From positions 1 to 56,513 of the forward strand of contig AZLU01000258.1 in NCBI GenBank assembly GCA_002224055.1: 56,513 bases of DNA, written 5' to 3'. Origin of the DNA: Pezizomycotina sp. ARF18 (lineage: Eukaryota; Ascomycota). Below, piece by piece: positions 1 to 12,154 of the stretch. The translations under genes and the position numbers were made by a program. The notes beneath the pieces were generated by a model that ran no database searches, was not told where the DNA came from, and saw nothing but the letters and a program-made list of their open reading frames with translations. Positions within the stretch are counted from its first letter, which is position 1, and the number at the start of each line of letters is the position of its first letter.

Positions 1-352
1 TCGTAGATATCCCCAGGCATCTGCTCTGGTTCAGGAATCATTCGCCAGACGAGGTTGACAAAGACCCGCAGTAGAACAGTATAGAATCTCTCTTCATCTA
101 CGTGCTTCTCGCGCTTCATCGCCGTAAGTGCACGGATGGCGCAGAAATCCTCGTAGAACGACGCTGATTAATAGCCCGGTTCACCATTCCACGCATCCGC
201 TGAATGTCAACGCACATTTTCACGGCACATTCGAACATCTCCATCTCACCTAGCGGCGCGAGATACTCGACGTCGGTATAACCGTCGAGTGAAGCGAGCC
301 AAGCCATTCGTCCTTGAAATCCTTGCAATTGACGGGTCGGGCTCACTACCAC
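1..352 (-). CDS. Partial uncharacterised protein, runs off left edge
   Basis: Minus-strand coding sequence read by eye in two frames. The upstream part (about 120-330) gives a helical stretch containing WLASLDGYTDVEYLAPL and FECAVKMCVDIQRM. Around position 165 the sense switches frame and continues as FYEDFCAIRALTAMKRE and then VNLVWRMIPEPEQMPGD up to position 1. The amino-acid composition (aromatic, charged, evenly mixed) looks like real protein, but I do not recognise a family. Sequence further upstream (350-800) gives several possible minus-strand frames without a clear start. The gene is truncated by the window and carries at least one frame change. Confidence 0.4.
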
Positions 353-2149
353 GGGAGTTGGTGTCGCAGCCGCAGTTCGGCAAGCGATCCTCTTCGGGAT
401 ACTCTAAGGCTCATGGGGCGCGGGAGCACGTTCCCAGTACACCCCTCTCCGGGCAGCTGATCGAGGGTAAACCCGCGCACGGAATCTTTGGCGTGGAAGT
501 TCTAACATTAAATTCTCCTTTAGGTATCGACGTGAGTGTCCTAATGGACGACGCCTACCAAACGACTCATCGACGCTCTCGGCGTATCCGGATTCGTTAA
601 GCGAACAAGTGAGGCTTTTCATAGAAGAAATGAACCAGAAGCGGGATATTCGATAGCCCCCCCGGAGCTGGTCTTTGGCTCGAAGACGTCCCGGCCTAAA
701 GGAGCCCTTGAGATCCCTCGAGGATCTCCACGTCGCCGAATCCGCATCAGAATATCGACAGAAGTACAAGAGCTACTGGACCTGGAAGATCTAGGCCATT
801 CGACATGTTTTTTGGGTCCCTGCTTCGACAGGCGGCTTTACCAATGCTCGACCCTCGAGACACTGATGGGGCAATGGAGCTGCACATTGAAGCAGCCGGA
901 ACAGCGGAACTGGCAGTGAAAATTTCCCGAATGGATTCCGGTGGTTCGCAAACTCCACAAGTAGTCAGCCAAATCAGGATTCTGGCGAGATATTCAGTGT
1001 GGCCCCGATTTCCGCCCAGGAGTTTCTATCCGGCATATAGTTTTTTAGCCGGTGCAAATTTCGTCCGTGGCATTTTGGCCTATTGGTGGCGCACTTTATC
1101 GAACGGCATTGTGAATCGCTACAAAATCCTGATATTTCGAAAGATTCAATATTAACCAGTTCGGCGTATCTCTAGGTCTCCAGGTTTTGAACTTGGTTCC
1201 ACCAAGCAATAATATAATGGTGCTAACTTGAGACTCTATGGATTATACTTGTGCTCACTTTTAATAATTTCTGCACTCAAGTTCACACGATTCGAGTAGA
1301 ATTCTCGAACGATACGTAGAAATTATGCACAAATATATCAATAATATAATTAACTCGTCCTTTTGATACATTATCCGTCCATACATAATAGCTTCTGGTT
1401 TGAGTAAAGGGATATCGCTAAGTTACAAGCTATAATCTATCATTAGTAAAAGAGTATCTTAGATCTTGATACCAGTAATTTTGTCACTCGTCTGAAAGTG
1501 TATTAAGTATGCCCGCAGCTTCGTACGGTTGATATGATATTTTGGATGAGACTCATCTTCAAGTTCGGTGTCCTTTTTCTTAAAAGTAGAGGACTCGGAA
1601 GAAAAGAAAGAGCTGAAAATAAGTCAAGACGAATGCTTTCGTGAATTGGAGCCATTCAATGCAACTTGAGATAAAAAAAGCTTTTCTTCTTTTTTTTTGA
1701 TTATTACTCAGTAAGAGGTGAAGCCAACAATTGCGAGAATCGTATAGCTTTACTCCATCGCCGGTGTTTAAAGGCTAAGCCTTCTTGGATATTCCGTGGT
1801 GGGATACGATAGTTTTCCGTAAATTGCGGTTCCAGCGCCATTGGCAGTTGCCTTAGTAAAGCTTTTTTCACCGCAGGCATCTCATGTGTCAGAAATATTT
1901 GTGTCCAAAGAATTTGGCAAGACTGAATAGTAATGCCGCAGGTCTAGTAAGTCTCCAAGTTCCGCCAGGTCTTTGTCTCTCCTCGTTCTTACTCGCCGTG
2001 ACGTCGCTCATATATTGACCACGTTGCAGACTCTCTGTTGGTTAGGCTTCTGCTCGCAATATTCTTATTACCTGCCTTATTACCCTTGACGCTGTAACAC
2101 AGGCCCGCGGCCAATAAAAGAGCCATTATCTACGGCCCGAACATCGCAG
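353..2149. other. Region with no confidently assigned gene
   Basis: Positions 353-800 may hold the 5' part of the minus-strand gene at the left edge, but no single frame is convincing. An open plus-strand frame at 805-1155 has no recognisable motif. From 1160 to 2150 the sequence is AT-richer, has no long open frame, and shows no repeat or hairpin that I could see. Confidence 0.4.
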
Positions 2150-2990
2150 CCGCAAGAGAACACCTTCACGACGACGCGATGGTCTGAAACTTCATGATAA
2201 CTTCTGGCTTGCCGGCGGATGCTATTCGCAACGCTTTATCGCGTCAAGCGGCCTTTCTTCTCTTTTATTACGTTTTGTTCCCAAGGCCGGGCTGCCCGTA
2301 CTCAGATGGACGTCGCATGCCTCGCGATCACAACGTGCTTATCCTTCGTTGTAACGAAATCTTGATTATATTTTCGTGCAGGCCCCTCAAGCGAGCATGG
2401 CAAGTTTCATCTACTCCGGATTACTCGTAAAGACGAGAAGCTACTAATATCACCAGGACATTCAATGATTCATTCTGTTCGCCATATGTCATCACATACT
2501 CCTATATATTTTCGATCACGATGCACTTTTAATGAGCTTCTCGATTTACCTCCTGCCGTTCTTCTTGCTGCAGCAGCTCCGCCTCAAGGGCCGCCAGCAG
2601 ACCGGTGTTTCGATGATGTTTATGCTCGGATTCCTGAATATATGCGTGGGGGTCATTCGCAGCATTTTCGTGGGCCACGCTTTCCAGCAAGCTACTGTTG
2701 ATGCCCTACGCGGCGATAGAAATTTCGACTGCGATCATCGTCGCATGTTCGCCGCCCCTGAAAGTAAGTAGAACCCAGCGCTCGTGTCCGTCGAAGGGCT
2801 AAGAACTCTTTCCAAGTGGTTAATAGCTACCGTGTCACCAGCGCACGGAACTCCCAAAGCACGCTGTACCAAACCCAACATCCGGGACGGAATCTACCTG
2901 ATGATTGTATGGAGTGGGAACTTACGTCCGAGATCTCGGGGTCGCGAGGATCCGCTGCAGATGCCCGCGGCGCCCAAACGAAAACGATAC
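2150..2990 (+). pseudogene. Fungal rhodopsin/PTH11-like membrane protein, frame-broken
   Basis: Pieces of a seven-helix fungal rhodopsin-type integral membrane protein appear in order but in different frames. AAFLLFYYVLFPR (about 2250) fits the helix that normally reads ILLFYxRLF. LIIFSCRPLKRAW (about 2360) matches the family's conserved QCRP..KAW motif. YLLPFFLLQQLRLKGRQQTG followed by MMFMLGFLNICVGVIRSIF (2540-2670) fits the PIP..W.LQ...RQK.G..F.LG block. AAIEISTAIIVACSPPLK (2700-2768) fits the last helix (E...AII.ACLP.L), followed by a GTAAGT-like donor at 2764. These proteins sit in the plasma membrane and often occur as PTH11-like receptors or secondary-metabolite cluster proteins. The order of motifs is clear, the frame changes are several, and the first exon was not located. 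Confidence 0.6.
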
Positions 2991-4729
2991 CGAAGCAACT
3001 CGTGACTTCTCCGATCACGCCCAGCAGGCGAAAAGACTCTCACGTATAAGTGGCGAACGAGCAAAGACGAACCCGCGGTTGATGTCAGCAGCGCATCCGA
3101 TGCACTTAGCGAGGGTGCATATGCTCATAAGGAGTTCTCGTCTGAAATTTCTTCTTAGTGACACACTGCCGACCATCTCGATTTTTCCACAGCGTAACGT
3201 CGCGCCACGTTTTCTTCCGTGTTTTAGGGAGTTAAAGCAGATAGAAGAAGGGGAGGGGGGGTTATGCTTCCTGTTCCGGGCTGTTTACTTGCCCAGAGTA
3301 TTACTCAGCGTAATGCTCTTAAGGCACGAAGCTTCTTTTAACAGATTTCTGAATAAAACAAGTATTCAATATATATCATGGCTTTCGGCTCTATACAATA
3401 CATACCCTGATGTTTTTCTCTGAATAGTCCTCATTTTGTGATAGAGCACGAATTCCTAATTGAGCTAACTGCGTTACTAAGTCTGATCATGATGGCCAAT
3501 CGTACTGAGACGAAAGTCTTAACCTTGGCCTACCAATCACATTTCGTATGCACTGTCAACGTATCTGTGAGAGAAACATCGTCATAGGCTGCATCCAGGG
3601 CTGGTAACACAAGCCCAGCGCCATGTTTCACCTCTAAAGTCGAAAGGGAAGAGCGACAAGGCTGGTTATATACCTTTTATTCCCTGACTCTTGCGCCGAC
3701 TGATTCTTCCAGTTAGCGATGCAGATATCCGAATTCTTTCCTGCTGAGTTCCCCGAAAGAATATTTCTTTATATAATTTATTCGAAAGCACGTGGTACTT
3801 TGGCCTAGGAAACGGAAGTCTTGTTAATATAAGCTCACGAATACGGGTCATAATATCCGTTACTATACTTGTTTCTGATAAGTTCTGGCAAATCAAGGTA
3901 GAGGATAGTCCTGAGCATCAGACGCCTCGTACAAGATCTGGGGGAGCGCAGCGCCGATCAAACCGCCCGCCGCTACTCTGTAGCCTAAACATTCGTGTGC
4001 TCTTCTAGTTTTATAATATAGATTGCTATAGGGGGTACGAATTTAGTGACTAAATCTTTTTAATATACTTAAAATACATCTTGTATGTTTTTGGCATTAT
4101 TTTGTTTCGTATTCGCCTCGTCTCGGCCAATGAGATTTGAGTGGTGGCGTTTTTAGACTTCACACTTCGGGAACATCACTTCCGACACTTCGTCAACGGC
4201 TTGGTGAGTATTTTCGAGAGACTAGGGATTATAAGCCAGGATTTTCAAAAGAATATCTTGAAAACAGGCTTTCTATAAGCTTGGTGCTGCAAGGCTGGAT
4301 AATCGCCGTAGGACCTTTGCGATTTACACGACGTCGTTTGTCTCTGCTCAGCTAAGAAGGAACACAAAAACGTTTCTCCGGCTAATATCGCAAACTTCGG
4401 TACTTGAGTTACGAACGCGCAGGCTATAACGTGACGTTTATTATATATAGGTGGCGTTAATACGTGATAGTCGCTATCGGTGTGCAATCTTCAGGGGGAC
4501 AAAGTTGAAGAAACGAACTAGGCTCGAAAAACAAAAAATCGTACGTTTCCTCAGTCGAGAAGGAGTTTAAAATAGGGGCTGGTTCGCTATCGTCAAGGTT
4601 TTAGTTTCGTAAAATGATTTTCCGCCCGTCTGACATGGTCCGTGCTAGATAGAAGCTAGGATTCCACTCTGCAGGCCAGTTCAAAACTCGTAGACACCTA
4701 AATCGAGGTCAAGGGAGAAATCAGTCAAG
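2991..4729. other. Intergenic, nothing recognised
   Basis: Short open frames occur (for example 2905-3423 plus and 4137-4355 plus), but none shows a domain, signal peptide or helical periodicity that I can recognise. The interval separates two genes of the same rhodopsin-like family. Confidence 0.4.
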
Positions 4730-5737
4730 ATGGTCGCTGTTCACGTAGAAAGCGGCCAACTATGGTGAGTAAACATGACCTCCAGCATGCCTTAATCATC
4801 TTTATATCCAGGTTCTGGCTAACAGGTAAATCGTTGTTAACAGGCAGCAGAATGGACATTATGCGCTTCTGCTCTTATATTAATGTGCCTGCGTGCTACT
4901 GCGCCTTCGCCTTCACGGCAGCCTAAAGACATGGTACGACTTTTTCGCCATCCTCTCTGGCTCTGTTCTTCGCCATGGCGTGCCAGGATACCGTCCTGTA
5001 CCGCAACGGGTACTTCGACGGCGCGATGCCGAACGGTACGACGCTCAGGATCTCGTACGTCGAAGGCCGGGATACTTCTGGCCGCTGTACAGCGTCAAAG
5101 CGAGCATGCTGTGCTTCTACACGGACCTAGTGCGCGCTGCATGGACAAAACGCGGACCTTCATGTGGATCACCATCGGTATTACGGTCGTCGGCTTCATC
5201 ACGTCACAGTGCGTTGCATTGTTCTACTGTCACCCGATCTCGCGGAATTTCACGCCGGACGAGAACTTCTGTTCGTCGAGCTGGAGCACGCCGTCCATCG
5301 CAACGACGTACACGTTCCATTTCCTCACCGATTTGCTCGTCTATAGCATACCGATGCCGGTAATCAGCGCGCTGAACCTTTCGCGGCGGCAGAAGGTTGG
5401 CGTGTTCATCCTATCGGAATGGGGTTTATAGTCATCGCGTTCGGCGCCTCAAACGTGGCGGCGGCATTTTGCCAGACGTGGATTTGGGTTTCAGTTGGGT
5501 CCTGGGCTCGCTTGAGATCTCGTGGCCGTATTTATTGTCTGCGCGCCGTCGCTTAAGTATTTCATCGCCCGGCGTGGTCGTGTTGGCTGGATCGACCGCG
5601 AGTCTCAGCCGACCGTGGAAGTATTTGATGCCGCGTCAAAGGAGGCCGCCGTGGTAGACGTAGCGAAGTCAAATAATCTGGAAAACGATGAGACCGGTAG
5701 CGTCGCGAGAACTTCGCAAGCGCCAGTGGAGAGCTAA
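4730..5737 (+). pseudogene. Fungal rhodopsin-like integral membrane protein with several frame changes
   Basis: ATG at 4730 gives MVAVHVESGQLW up to a GTGAGT donor at 4764. Coding sense resumes after an AACAG acceptor near 4842 with AEWTLCASALILMC. Downstream pieces include LKTWYDFFAIL, QDTVLYRNGYFDGAMPNG, YFWPLYSVKASMLCFYTDL, then FMWITIGITVVGF and CHPISRNFTPDENFCS, then TDLLVYSIPMPVISALNLS-RRQK, then GMGFIVIAFGASNVAAAF, and finally VAVFIVCAPSLKYFIARRG before a polar tail ending at 5737. The C-P-I-S motif, the TDL.....PMPV block followed by RRQK, and the terminal C.P.L helix identify the family (fungal rhodopsin domain, PTH11-like). About seven frame changes are needed. Five look like single missing bases and two are of the opposite sign. 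There are no clear nonsense substitutions, so sequence error is as possible as decay. Confidence 0.65.
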
Positions 5738-6420
5738 AACCAGCCCAACTGGAGTAGTGTTGAATACCGACATGTTTAGTATTTTTTTTTGTAAGACAAT
5801 TTACTTTTTCTAGGGTTTAGTAGTGATGATGTCGTTTATATTTGGTTAGCAGCGTTTCCTTTCCGTGTGTTTAGGGGTTAAAGATTGCATGTTTCTAAAA
5901 GCAGGGCGCAGCTTTCTTTCTTCTTTACCTGTCTGTATATCTGAATAACAACGAAGTCTCAATGTCGACGTAAAACATTTCAGATGGCGATCAACTCTTT
6001 ATCAAGTCTATCAAACTCCATAATCTGCTATATACGTGTGCATATCAAGAGTCTTTGTCGTATCCTGAATTTTCTAAAGACATTAGCGCTAATATGATCA
6101 CGGCTGTCAATACAACGCTGGCCTGTCTGATTTTTTACTCGGCTAGCCATTTTAGAGTGCTAACAGCTAAGATCAATGCAATATGTGAACAGGAGATTGC
6201 AAAGACCCGGATAGTGGGATTTTTGATAGTCTTGGCTTCATGAAATTAACTGCACCCTAGAGTTTCCCATGGATAAATGCCTTCGATTTAATAAGCCTTC
6301 ATTCAGTATCGACGACTGCATCTTTATTTAAATTCTCCGTCATAGCAATGAATAGTATATACACATGAATAGCCAGCACCATTCTGCTGTATATTTTATC
6401 CGTGTTGCCCAAAAACGCCC
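5738..6420. other. Intergenic, nothing recognised
   Basis: AT-rich intergenic sequence downstream of the rhodopsin-like gene. Small open frames show no motif. No inverted repeat or RNA gene seen. Confidence 0.4.
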
Positions 6421-7060
6421 TTATAATCCACCTTCACCCTTCTCCATAGTGTCCTTCAGCCCAGCCAGGTACCTGGTCATCCCCGCCGCATCGGTAGCAT
6501 ATTTCTTCCGCGCTCCCTACTCTCATGAGCTATGTGTACGTGGGTGCTTTGCAAACTGCTTCAGGATAGCCGCCGTGGTGAGCTTGCTAACGGTGAGCTC
6601 ACCCTGGGCGAGCTCCCGAGTGAGACTGTCGCACTCCTTGGCGACGGCTTCGAGGCGGTCTGCAGCGGATTAGATTCTACGGCAAGGCAGTGTGCAGGTC
6701 GCGCATGCAGGTAACGGTTGACGCGATGAGCTCTTGTCCGGCATTGGTCTTTGGCTGCAACGGGTTCGACTGGGGCAATGGTGGGGTGAAGGCCGGTCTG
6801 CTTGGTAGGGAGAGGGTCTTGCTTGGGAGGTGCGCGGTGGCTTGGTCAACCTCGGCCGCGGGCGGGTGTCGACGATGGTGGTAAGGTACCGGAGCTAGAA
6901 AGGGATAGTCGGTCTCGGTGGTAGACGTGGTGAAAATGACGAGGCAGTTCGTGAAAGGCGTCTTGAAGCTTATGAAGGTACTGAAGCTGGTAAGGATTTG
7001 TGAGGTGAAATGCTTGATTGTCGAGGGTTTGAAGCTTGCCGTAGAATGAGAAAATACAAG
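6421..7060 (-). CDS. Small uncharacterised coiled-coil protein, frame-broken
   Basis: Minus-strand reading gives a Pro/Thr-rich N-terminal region (for example FLAPVPYHHRRHPPAAEVD), then QELIASTVTCMRDLHTALP. After a frame change near 6678 it continues as ADRLEAVAKECDSLTRELAQ and LTVSKLTTAAILKQFAKH, and after another near 6520 as KYATDAAGMTRYLAGLKDTM, ending at the stop at 6423-6421. The middle has heptad-like spacing of leucine and alanine consistent with a coiled coil. The start codon is uncertain because the 5' part merges with low-complexity sequence near 7060-7100. No family recognised. It resembles the style of the other short coiled-coil genes in this window but has no clear sequence match to them. 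Confidence 0.45.
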
Positions 7061-7715
7061 CCGCTGGAAATAAATTACAAAATAGATGGATATAAATAAC
7101 AAGATACAAGATAAATAGATTGATTTAAAAAAATGAATTAGAAAAATATATATATATAGAAAATAGACAAATCAACAAACCTTCAAACATTGGCAACTCA
7201 CATACAAAACATCTAATACGTTAATACTTCAAGTTTACTCATCGTTATAATTCGGCGCTGCTTTCATAAGCATCGTGTTCAACAAAGTCGATTTCACTGC
7301 CTCCTCCCGGCGTCTGTTCGTTATTCTAGCGTCAATAACAGCTCGTCAGTTTGTTCAGCGCAGCTTGGGGAAACGATTTCTCGGTGGACTGTTACACCTG
7401 ATTAACTTGAAAAGTTTGCGGCGTCCTTGAAGGATCGTGCACTAGCCATATACTCGCGTATAGCCTGGTCAGTCGTCCCTTCTGAGTCATCCTCTCAGTA
7501 CCATATCCGTGCTGCTAATAACTTCTATGTATAGCCAACAGCAAATCAAACGACATTGCCCGGTAGACCTTAACGTATACGGTAAGCTTCCTAGTCGCGA
7601 TGAAATGCTAGCGCCGAACCGGCCTGTACATCCGCTTATACGCACTTCATCCCTTTTTATATCTCTACTCAAGGAGCTAGAGTATTAATAAAGGTCTCCA
7701 GTTGTTTAAAAGTAG

Positions 7716-8287
7716 ATGGCGCAATCACTCCCGCCACACCGCGAACACCGACAACGGTCCACCAATCTCTCATCGCATCCAACTCTCGCTCGAAGACACC
7801 ATGATGCTGATGGCGGGCCGCATGGACAACTGGGCGTGAAAATGGATACCATGGCAATCTACAGCCGTATGGCTTCCAATGCGGTCCGCATGGCAGAGGT
7901 CAAGGACACACGTATCGTCAGCGCGCCGAACAACTCAACCTCGCAATCGAACAGAAAGAATCCCAGCGCAACAAACTGGTGGCAGCGATCGAGAAGGCAA
8001 CACAACGCAAGCGGGAGATACTCTCTCAGAGAGACGCATTGAATCATGATACTGAAATGAATACAGAAGGTGTGGACAAATCGAAGCTATTGTGTTTGTG
8101 GCAAGAGGAAATCGGGTTGATAGACGCGATAGTTGCGGCGCACGAAGGTACTATACGGACTTTGGAGGACACGATTAAATTCAAATCTCAGGAAGTGGAA
8201 ATCATGCTAGCGAATGCGGAGAAGACGGAGGAAGCGGTTGAGGATTACGGGAAGACTTATGAGACGGCTTGGACGATGCTTTGGTGA
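7716..8287 (+). CDS. Small coiled-coil protein, two one-base frame breaks
   Basis: The 3' part from 7979 is open to the stop at 8287 and is strongly helical: KRKREILSQRD-like segments, LWQEEIGLIDAIVAAHEGTI and FKSQEVEIMLANAEKTEEAV. The same sense runs upstream as LNLAIEQKESQRNKLVAA, then, after one missing base near 7898, as MDTMAIYSRMASNAVRM, and after another near 7836 as LEDTMMLMAGRMDNWA. The start at 7716 is the first ATG of an overlapping frame and is only a guess. Heptad-like hydrophobic spacing suggests a coiled-coil protein of roughly 180 residues, probably cytosolic since no signal peptide or membrane segment is visible. No homologous family recognised. Both frame changes are in the same direction (one base lost). 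Confidence 0.5.
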
Positions 8288-11108
8288 TACTATCTGGGGT
8301 TTCAAACGCAGACTTATTTCAGGGCTTATTGAGAACATTAATACATTCTAGGCTGTTCATCTCGACTTTAGCATTGTATACAGCCGGCAGATATGTCTCT
8401 TGTCTATTTTTCCTTTTTATTTGTGTGTTTTCTTCTCTCGATGCTTTCAATCTTCCTACGAGCCATTCCTCGAATAATACGGCAGACGTTCGAAAGTTTG
8501 CATCTCCATTTCGGTAGACTAGTCCAACAACAATTCAAGTCTATTTCCAATGAAATATACTAGGATGATGCTCTACGCCGCGTTAGTGCCCTATCGCCCT
8601 CACTATAGACGAGCTTCAGGATTGCAAATCTTGTCGTCACCATTGGTTCTTGTGAACGCACTCCCCAACATCTCGAAGAAACCTGTGCGGCGCTTTTACC
8701 CCGTTTAAATTCTGCTATAAAAACTTCGTTCAAATAACTCAAAAAGAAAAAAAAATTAAAAATAAAAAAAGAAGGTAGGAATGAAGCAACACTATTGTGA
8801 ATCCAGCCGCAAGGATGAAGGATGAAAAACAAAGTAGCCCAGCAAATGTTTGCGGGGTTTGCGAGGGTTCTGGGGTAATAGCTGCCCTTGCCGGGACATC
8901 CGTAGAGCAAGAGCGAATTTCTTTTTTGAGCAGAAAAAAAAAAATAATAAAGGAAGAAAGAGAGAAAAGACGTGAAGAAAACGGTCGCTTTTCCGCTCCA
9001 GATGGTCGATTAATCCATGCAATCAAGTTGAGAACCGTTTACCAAAAAGAATATCATTCTACAGTACCTGGTACACCAGTAACCGTTTCTCATCCTTCAT
9101 CGAGATTGCGACTACTTTGTGATGAAATATCAACGTAACTTGTGAATCACTTGCATGAAGTGTCGGGCTTGACTGTAAAGAGAACATCAATGCTATCAAT
9201 AAGGTAACATCGTAGAGTATGAAGGATCTTTTGCCGCTGATTGTCATGACACCACGTAGACATATCGTGACGCATGCTCACGTAGTTAAATTCAATCCTT
9301 CATTGCCCGGTTTATGAGGTATTAAGGCATTCCCCGTCGCTCTATGGTCCTTATGCCCTCTATCTCATCTTTACTTGCTTTAGGGAACTTATAATGATTG
9401 CGTCTATTATTGACTTCGCGCTTGTTAAATGTGTAAGGAATTCCTTAAGGATAAATAAAGCCCGTAAGAAATAACTAGTTGTGCGAAAAGATTTTATTTT
9501 TATTTATTTACTTATTTATTTTTTGGCCGAGCTACTCTACATCCTGACCATTAAAACTTCCAATAATACAATGGGCAAACTTGGGAGAGCACCCAATCTA
9601 TCAGCAATTGGTATATGAGAGAAGTGTTGACTATATACCAATGTGTGTTCATGAATAGACAAAACCGTTTGCCAAGTAGATAGGTCTGCTATTAAGTATA
9701 TTTGGATTGTCTCACTGAATCACAAGATGCGTATAAAACAGAACACAAAGTTCCCTAAGCGAAGAAAATGAAAATCTTCTTTGGCAACCTCGCGGAAAAT
9801 TGCCGGAGAAGGTATAAAGATCGACCTGTATATTCCCTGTAACTGCCTGTATTCCGTGCAGGATAACCTCCGCAGCAATAGTCCGATTTTAATGAGTGCA
9901 ATGATGATTGCAATCTATATTGAATCATGATATCGTGGAAAAAAAAATCAAAATGTTACTTAACGAATCTGGCTCTGAGAAGCGATCGAGGGTGGGTATT
10001 CTGCTGGTTGGTCTTTGTTCTGGTTCATGCGAGATGCTATAAATAATTTCCCCTCTCTTATTTGCCGGTCGCGTCTCTAACCCGAATACGCACCAATGTC
10101 GTATTTCGCATTTCCGTGCTGCAACCTGGATAAATAGCCAGCATGTTCAAAGTACTGCATCGCCGTTCCTTTTTTGCCTACAAAATATGGAATTTAGATA
10201 AGCGTACGACTAGGGCTAGGAGTCGCTAGAAGGAAAAAAAAACTCTAGGAACCCTCATGAAAAATTAACTTTCTCACGTCGGAATCATTCTCAGGGTTCA
10301 GAGAATCTGCCGAATACGCCTCTATACGGCAAACGTCCTATTAATACCTATACATTTTTGCTCATGCGATTTTTACATAATGTTGTCGTCTGGTCGAATA
10401 AGGCGATGGTCGCAAGGATAGCTGGATGTTCCGGAAGGATCCGGCTTCCATGATCCCTGGACTTCCTTCTTCTTTGAGCACTGTCTCCCCACCTTCTTGC
10501 AACCCTACCAACAACCAACCGTGATGTTTTCTGCTTTTCGTCCTGTCTTGAGTCCGAGCGCAATCGTATTTCGATACTATTTTTATAACTACTAACTGAC
10601 TAATTGGCAGGTCGCTATCAGACGGTCAAAGCCGCCTTCCATATCGATAAGAACAGAGCTTAGCCTATTATGTCGACAGTCATGTTTGTCATGTCTTGCC
10701 TTGTCTTGCTTGTAAACATATCAAGACCCGTCGGAATTAGCGTCCTTCCTACTTCCAGGACCTTTGCGGTTGATTATAGAACACTCTAGAGGGTCCATTT
10801 AGAACGTTTCTTTCTTCTGGTCCTCAAAATAGAGCTAGACACAAAAGTGCTTCCTTGCCTTGAAGATGTCACCGGGTGATCAGTCAAGGTTACATTTGTG
10901 TACAGATTTTCCCCGCCTCGGAGAGAAAACAGAACAGAATCATTCGATTGCATATTTTTTTTTTGTGTTCCACGGGAGTTACGTGACGTTTGCTAAGATT
11001 GGGGTTTTTTGGTAGAACGTCACTCTACATGCTGTAGGACGAATCTAACCGGGAAAACCGTTAAAGTCAATTGGGAAAGATCGAGAACGTGAATGCAGAA
11101 GATTTCTC
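8288..11108. other. Long non-coding stretch upstream of the cerato-platanin-like gene
   Basis: No convincing coding sequence. Several A/T-rich low-complexity tracts occur: 8740-8775 (A-rich), 8934-8950 (A-rich) and 9495-9525 (TTTAT-type). The open minus-strand frames at 8560-9026 are made of such tracts and are not believable proteins. No inverted repeat, RNA gene or transposon end noticed. Confidence 0.45.
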
Positions 11109-11117
11109 TATATAAAG
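11109..11117 (+). promoter_or_regulatory. TATA box of the cerato-platanin-like gene
   Basis: TATATAAAG lies about 170 bp upstream of the ATG at 11286. It is followed by an unusual 5' leader: a CAT-repeat (about 11149-11180) running into a CAA-repeat (about 11180-11195). A long, repeat-containing leader with a strong TATA is common in highly expressed fungal secreted-protein genes. Confidence 0.5.
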
Positions 11118-11148
11118 AAGCTTTTTCGTCTCCCAAATATCCTTTTTC

Positions 11149-11181
<33 letters not shown>

Positions 11182-11208
11182 ACAACAACAACAACATCAT
11201 CATTCGTT
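11149..11208. repeat. CAT/CAA trinucleotide microsatellite in the 5' leader
   Basis: About ten CAT units are followed by about five CAA units and then CATCATCATT. It lies between the TATA box and the start codon of the gene at 11286, so it is probably transcribed as 5' UTR. Confidence 0.85.
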
Positions 11209-11285
11209 GATCATCACTCGTTAACATCTAAACGATACAATAAATCACTCGTTTACCTCCAAAACCAACCCTAACACAAACAAAA

Positions 11286-11755
11286 ATGCAATTCTCCATC
11301 ATCGCCATCACCGCCGCCGTCGCCGGTATTGCCTCCGCCAACCCCGCCGCCCTCGACACCCGCGCCACCCGTCGGCAGCCAGCAGATCAAGTGGGACCCC
11401 AACTACGACGACCCCAAGCTGTCCCTCAACAACGTCGCCTGCTCCAACGGCATCAAGGGTCTCGCTCCCAAGTGGCCTACCCTCGCAACATCCCTTACTT
11501 CGACTCCGGCCTGAGGGTTGGGGCGTCGTCGCCACCCCCGACGTTGCCGGGTGGAACAGCCCCAACTGCGGCCTCTGCTACAACATCAACTACGGCGGGA
11601 GGAACGCGTGGGTCATCGCCGTCGACCACGGCGCGCCGAGCTTTAACGTCGGCCACAAGGTATTGGATTACCTGACGAACGGACGGGCGACCGAGCTCGG
11701 TACTATTACGGCGACCGTTACTACTATGGCTTGCCCGGACTATTGGAAGAACTAA
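11286..11755 (+). pseudogene. Cerato-platanin-like small secreted protein, three frame breaks
   Basis: ATG at 11286 opens a secretory signal peptide (MQFSIIAITAAVAGIASANP) with an ANP/A-type cleavage region. The mature part continues in a second frame (from about 11371) with YDDPKLSLNNVACSNG, which matches the cerato-platanin YD.....L..VACS.G motif. A third stretch near 11485-11515 contains NIPYFDSG. The last frame (11516-11755) contains AGWNSPNCGLCY, VIAVDHG and a terminal cysteine (MACPDYW), matching the family's GWNSP.CG.CW, IDHA and C-terminal disulphide. Cerato-platanins are small cysteine-rich secreted proteins with a double-psi beta-barrel fold, linked to cell-wall interaction and plant defence responses. 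Total length and cysteine layout fit the family. Frame order is +1 (or -2), -1, -1, so the gene is either broken or affected by base-call errors. No nonsense substitution was seen. Confidence 0.8.
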
Positions 11756-12154
11756 AAGGCTTCTTGAGAGAAGCAGAGAACACTATTTCGCTGATCAATT
11801 AATATTTAATGGGGGAAAACACCGGCTATATTATCCGGTAGTCGAATAATTTCAGAGGGAAAGAAAGTTTGAACGTCTAATAAATGACGATAATGTATGA
11901 AAACGGTACAAGGCTACTAGTATATAAGCCGATACTATTAATGTACTTTAGAAGCCACGAAGTAATTATTAATAAATAGTCCTTGAGTAAGCGGGTGCCG
12001 AAGTAATAGATGTAAGGAAGAAATTATTGGTGCACGGGGTGTAACTCTTGTGTGGCTGGTTTGAGGTGGAATGTAAGCAGTGTGAGCCAACTTGAAAGCA
12101 CGTTCCTTGACATGCGTCAAATTTCTCGCTAAGAAGAAACGGAGCGACGGTTTA

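Noticed and set aside
8560-9026. Overlapping minus-strand open frames, Phe/Leu/Ser-rich, looking like membrane proteins
   Set aside because: They are produced by A-rich tracts on the plus strand. No conserved motif and inconsistent starts.
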